A stretch of 64,000 nucleotides of DNA, from the NCBI RefSeq assembly GCF_016786325.1, contig NZ_JADWYU010000145.1, forward strand, positions 1 to 64,000. Reading direction: 5' to 3'. This stretch comes from Frankia nepalensis. GTDB taxonomy: Bacteria > Actinomycetota > Actinomycetes > Frankiales > Frankiaceae. Each line of letters begins with the position of its first letter. The first letter of the stretch is position 1. Shown here piece after piece: positions 60,912-64,000 of this stretch. Made by a program: the position numbers and the translations under genes. The notes beneath the pieces were generated by a model. That model did not search any database. It had not been told where the DNA came from and saw only the letters and a program-made list of their open reading frames with translations.

Positions 60912-61930
60912 GAGGTCTCCGGGGGCGGCGAGGGCGCCGGGGCCGCGCGGTCGGTGCCGTCCAGGGGTGCGGTGCCGTCCGGGGGCACGACGGCCGGCGG
61001 TCCTGGCGCGGTGGCCCCGTCGGTGAGGAGCCCGGCCGAGATCCGTTCGAGGACGCGCGCCGGCGAAGGCGGCGGGACGAACTGCACGGCGACGTGGTTG
61101 GCGCCGGCGGCGTACTGCGCTTCCACGCGGGCTCGCAGGGCGGTCGGGGTGTCCTGGACCACGAGGGCGTCGATGAGGGCGTCGCTGACCGTGGCGAGGT
61201 CGGCGTCGTCGAATCCGCACCGGCGGAGGCTCTGCTGGTAGTTGGGCATGCCGAGGCAGAGCCCGAGGTAGTCCCGGAGCTTCGCGCTGGTCCGGGGATC
61301 TTCGCCGCCGACCGCGACCATCTGGGAGGGCGCGATCCACGGGCTGTCGCCGACGGCCGCGCGCGCGCCCGCGGTGTGGGTGACCGGGCAGAAGTAGGTG
61401 TGCAGGCCACCGGTGGCGGTGGCGGCGAGTTCGATCATCCGAGGTCCGAGCGCGCCGAGGAACAGCGGCGGCAGGGTGCGCCCGCCGACGGCCGCGTTCA
61501 TCGCGCCCACGTAGTCGCGCAGGGCGGTCAGGGGCCGGGAGTAGGCGCCGCCGCGGGTCTCGGCGAGATGCCGGTGACTCGCGCCGAGGCCGAGGACGAA
61601 CCGTCCGGGGAACGCCTCGTGCAGGGTCGACGCGACCGCGACCATGGCCTCCGGGTCGCGGGCGTGGATGGTCGCGACGCCGAGTGCCACGGTGAGCGTC
61701 TGGGTGGCCGTCAGGTAGAGGGCGGCGCGGACGAACGGGTCGACACCGCTGTACTCCTGCAGCCAGACCGTCCCGACGCCGGCCTGTTCGAGGTCGCGAA
61801 CGGCGGCGGCCGCCTCGGCGCTGGGCAGGCGGTCGAGGAATCCTCCCCACAGCCCGACGCCCGTGGGCAGCCCGGACCGGGGGGCGCTCGCCGGCGTGGC
61901 CTGCCGCTTCGGGCTTTCGGCGGGCGTCAT
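60908..61930 (-). CDS. LLM class F420-dependent oxidoreductase (TIGR03620-like)
   Basis: 340-residue luciferase-like enzyme. The start reads GVGLWGGFLDRLPSAEAAAAV, then VGTVWLQEYSGVDPFVRAALYL, LTVALGVATIHARDPEAMVAVASTL, FVLGLGASHRHLAETRGG and PLFLGALGPRMIELAA, with a Pro-rich C-terminal tail. The IHARD pattern and FLGALGPRM match TIGR03620 F420 enzymes. It overlaps both neighbours by four bases (ATGA), so it belongs to the catabolic operon and probably oxidises the pathway's intermediate. Confidence 0.93.
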   Translation of the reverse strand: MTPAESPKRQATPASAPRSGLPTGVGLWGGFLDRLPSAEAAAAVRDLEQAGVGTVWLQEYSGVDPFVRAALYLTATQTLTVALGVATIHARDPEAMVAVASTLHEAFPGRFVLGLGASHRHLAETRGGAYSRPLTALRDYVGAMNAAVGGRTLPPLFLGALGPRMIELAATATGGLHTYFCPVTHTAGARAAVGDSPWIAPSQMVAVGGEDPRTSAKLRDYLGLCLGMPNYQQSLRRCGFDDADLATVSDALIDALVVQDTPTALRARVEAQYAAGANHVAVQFVPPPSPARVLERISAGLLTDGATAPGPPAVVPPDGTAPLDGTDRAAPAPSPPPETS

Positions 61931-62790
61931 CGTGCCGGGGTGAGGTCGAGGACCGTCGCCGCGTTGTGGCGCAGGAACTTCGGCCAGACGTCGGCCTTGA
62001 ACGGCACCGTGTCGAGTTCGGTGAAGGTCCGCTCCAGCTCGATGCCGAACGGGTAGTAGCCGCCGTAGATGATCTTGTCGGCGCCGCGGGTGTTCGCGTA
62101 GTCGATGATCGCCTTTGGGTAGTGCTTCGGCGCGAACGCCGTCGTGGAGTAGTAGAGGTTCGGCCATTTCAGCATCAGCTTCACGGCTAGATTCACCCAC
62201 GGTTCGGCACCGTGGCGCATCACGAACCGCAACTCGGGGAAGTCGTAGCAGACCTGGTCGACGAGCTCGACGCGCTGCGCGGCCATCGGGACACGCGGTC
62301 CGGGTACGCCGACGGCCACGAACACGGGCAGGCCGAGTTCGACGCAGGTCGCGTAGATCGGGTAGGCGCGGCGGTCGTCGATCGGCACCCGCGGTGACAC
62401 CCCCGACGGGAACAGCGTCACGGCCCGCAGGCCGTACTCGTCCACCGCCTGGCGGATCGCGCGGACCGCTCCCATGACGTCGTTCGGGTCGACGCCGAGG
62501 GAGGCGGCGAAGCGCGCCGGGTGCTTGCGCAGCGCGGTCCTCGCGGTCTCGCTGGTGAGGTTGACCAGCGCCAGCTCGATGCCGTGGGTGTCCATCTTCG
62601 CGAGCGTCTCGTCGATCGCCTGCTCGTCGGAGACGTCGCCCGGCCGGTTGGCCGGCATGTCCTTGAACATGTAGCCGATGGTGTTGTCCGCCCGCCCGCG
62701 ATCACGCAGCCCGGCGATGCGCGGGATGTTGCTGGTGGACCGGAAGCCCATCAGGGTGTCGATCACCTTGACGTCGCGCGGTCGGGTCAT
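61927..62790 (-). CDS. Amidohydrolase_2-fold protein lacking usual metal ligands
   Basis: 287 residues of the amidohydrolase_2 (ACMSD-like decarboxylase/hydrolase) family, with AIDETLAKMDTHGIELALVN, FAASLGVDPNDVMGAVRAI, LRFVMRHGAEPWVNLAVKL and KFLRHNAATVLDL at the end. The N-terminal HxH metal motif is absent (VKVIDTLMGFRS), and the late Asp motif (GSDxPH) reads YGGYYPFGIE. Only the middle His remains, so catalysis may be metal-free or the protein may be a partner subunit for the canonical paralogue at the right edge. Overlaps both neighbours by four bases. Confidence 0.88.
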   Translation of the reverse strand: MTRPRDVKVIDTLMGFRSTSNIPRIAGLRDRGRADNTIGYMFKDMPANRPGDVSDEQAIDETLAKMDTHGIELALVNLTSETARTALRKHPARFAASLGVDPNDVMGAVRAIRQAVDEYGLRAVTLFPSGVSPRVPIDDRRAYPIYATCVELGLPVFVAVGVPGPRVPMAAQRVELVDQVCYDFPELRFVMRHGAEPWVNLAVKLMLKWPNLYYSTTAFAPKHYPKAIIDYANTRGADKIIYGGYYPFGIELERTFTELDTVPFKADVWPKFLRHNAATVLDLTPAR

Positions 62791-63722
62791 GCTGGCCGCT
62801 CCCCCTGTCTCGTCTCGTCGGCGGGCGTCTCGCTGGAGCCGGGGAGGGTGAACCGGGCGTGCGCTGGGTCGAGCCCGGCGAAGGCGGGCGGGCGGCGCTG
62901 GCGCCAGCTGCGGACGCCCTCGGTGAAGTCCGCCGACGCCAGCGCCGCCTCCAGGTAGGCGTCGGCACGGGCGACCGCGGCGGGCAGCGTGGAGGTCAGG
63001 TCCGTGTAGGTCTGGCGTTTGACGACGCCCATCGCGGCCGGCGAGCAGCGGGTCGCCAGTCCCGTCGCGTAGTCCCACGCCGCGGCCAGCAGTTCGCCGT
63101 CGTCGACGACCCTGTTGGCCAGGCCGAGGCGTTCGGCCTCGGCGGCGCGGACCAGGCGTCCGGACAGCAGCAGGTCGTTGGCGACGCCGAGCCCGACGAT
63201 GCGGGGCAGCAGCCAGGTCATGCCCAGCTCGGCGATCAGGCCGCGGCGGACGAAGGCGGTGGCGAACTTCGCCGACGAGCCGGCGAACCGCACGTCGCAG
63301 AACAGCGCCAGCTGCATCCCCACGCCGAAGCAGGCCCCGTTGACCGCCGCCACGACGGGTTTGGCGATCGTCATCGCCGCCCAGTACGCCGGCCGGGCCG
63401 CGTCGATCTCGTAGGAGCCGGCGTCCGCGACGTTGTCGAGGCTGCCGCCGTCGGCGCCGACGCAGAAGTCCGGGCCGGCGCCGGTCACCACCAGGGCGCG
63501 CACCCCGGGGTCGAGGGCCAGCCGGTCGAGCGCGGCGAAGAACCGCTGGCCCAGCCGGGGAGTCCAGGCGTTGCCTGGCGGCCGGGTCAGGGTGACCGTG
63601 GCGACCTGGCCCGCGATCTCCACCTCGACGGTGCCGTCCTCGGCCCACGGCGACCCGCCCGGCGTGGCGGCTGCCGCGGGAACCGTCGCGGCGGGCCCCG
63701 GCGCCGCCTGCCCCGCGGTCAC
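62787..63722 (-). CDS. Enoyl-CoA hydratase/isomerase family protein
   Basis: 311-residue crotonase-fold enzyme, GTG start overlapping the preceding amidohydrolase stop (GTGA). Family signs: VATVTLTRPPGNAWTPRLGQRF, VVTGAGPDFCVGADGGSL (first oxyanion strand), KPVVAAVNGACFGVGMQLALFCDVRFA (second), RRGLIAELGMTWLLPRIVG. Its fit to hydration, isomerisation or ring opening of a CoA ester cannot be decided. Placed between two amidohydrolases in the operon. Confidence 0.93.
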   Translation of the reverse strand: MTAGQAAPGPAATVPAAAATPGGSPWAEDGTVEVEIAGQVATVTLTRPPGNAWTPRLGQRFFAALDRLALDPGVRALVVTGAGPDFCVGADGGSLDNVADAGSYEIDAARPAYWAAMTIAKPVVAAVNGACFGVGMQLALFCDVRFAGSSAKFATAFVRRGLIAELGMTWLLPRIVGLGVANDLLLSGRLVRAAEAERLGLANRVVDDGELLAAAWDYATGLATRCSPAAMGVVKRQTYTDLTSTLPAAVARADAYLEAALASADFTEGVRSWRQRRPPAFAGLDPAHARFTLPGSSETPADETRQGERPA

Positions 63723-64000
63723 AGGCCGAGGAGCGCGGCGGAGTTGTCCCGCATGATCCGAGCCCTGGTGGCGGCGTCGAGCGAGGCGATCTCCTTCTCG
63801 AACTGGAGCGGTTCGGCCAGGCCCTCGGCGTGCGGCCAGTCCGACCCGAACAGGACGTGGTCGGCGCCGATGAGCTCGACCAGCTCGGCGAGGTCGTCCT
63901 CGTAGTAGGGCGCCACCCACACGTGCTGGCGAAACGCCTCGACCGGGTCGCCGGAGAAGCTCTCCGGGGACTGGTTGGCGTATTTCTTCAGCAGCCGTAG
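63719..64000 (-). CDS. Amidohydrolase_2 family protein, C-terminal part (runs off the window)
   Basis: The frame is open to the window edge; the visible 93 residues begin LRLLKKYANQSPESF and include VWVAPYYEDDLAELVELIG, DHVLFGSDWPHAEGLAEP (metal-binding Asp in GSDWPH) and ARIMRDNSAALLGL, the usual end of amidohydrolase_2 proteins. This copy keeps the metal Asp missing in the paralogue at 61927. First visible gene of the operon; the real 5' end and promoter lie beyond 64000. Confidence 0.9.
   Translation of the reverse strand, partial: LRLLKKYANQSPESFSGDPVEAFRQHVWVAPYYEDDLAELVELIGADHVLFGSDWPHAEGLAEPLQFEKEIASLDAATRARIMRDNSAALLGL

Overview
The window is a 64 kb piece of a very GC-rich actinobacterial chromosome. 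F420-type luciferase-like oxidoreductases, a mycothiol-type maleylpyruvate isomerase-fold protein, many TetR, HxlR and LysR regulators, frequent GTG starts and several apparently leaderless genes all point to Actinomycetota. A soil genus of the Frankia/Pseudofrankia type is the best guess, but this is inference from gene content. No rRNA, tRNA, CRISPR array, transposase or phage gene was seen. Almost all the DNA looks chromosomal, with small decayed genes between intact ones.

Layout. 0.2-9 kb: a TetR regulator, a deleted SDR remnant with its control signals still present, two branched-chain-amino-acid-type ABC binding lipoproteins with no permeases beside them, a 900-residue flavin/TPR fusion and a PAP2 phosphatase. 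9-18 kb: a LysR/quinone-oxidoreductase divergent pair, an F420 LLM enzyme, a DrrAB-type exporter with a MerR regulator, CorA, and an LLM/TetR pair. 18-23.4 kb: a complete oligopeptide/nickel-type ABC importer (binding protein, two permeases, fused double ATPase). It is probably controlled by the TetR next to it, because operator-like sequence occurs at both promoters. 23.5-35.8 kb: regulator-enzyme pairs (HxlR/NADP-F420-reductase-like, HxlR/PPOX-fold, AraC/SDR, ECF sigma), the antiporter NhaA behind a structured leader, and an MFS tail remnant.

35.9-44.8 kb: a compact cluster that I find the most interesting. It holds a sugar-nucleotide epimerase with a zinc-knuckle-like insertion, a sensor kinase and response regulator, a GT2 glycosyltransferase, a CofC/GT-A-like transferase, a SAM methyltransferase, a small membrane protein, a membrane-anchored sulfite-oxidase-fold molybdoprotein and a GT87-like mannosyltransferase. 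Together they suggest regulated synthesis of a modified polyprenyl-linked glycan or glycolipid, coupled to a redox enzyme of unknown substrate.

44.9-57 kb: an orphan response regulator, a SnoaL/LLM pair, a DHFR-like protein, a GGDEF protein with a decayed EAL domain, cell-wall enzymes (NodB-type deacetylase, lysozyme-fold transglycosylase), a PQQ-type sugar dehydrogenase and a second GT87 membrane protein. 57.3-64 kb: a TetR/epoxide-hydrolase pair whose hydrolase is frameshifted near its start, then a tightly overlapping minus-strand operon (amidohydrolase, enoyl-CoA hydratase, second amidohydrolase, LLM oxidoreductase, acyl-CoA ligase). That operon looks like a catabolic pathway for an acid activated as its CoA ester, and it continues past the right edge.
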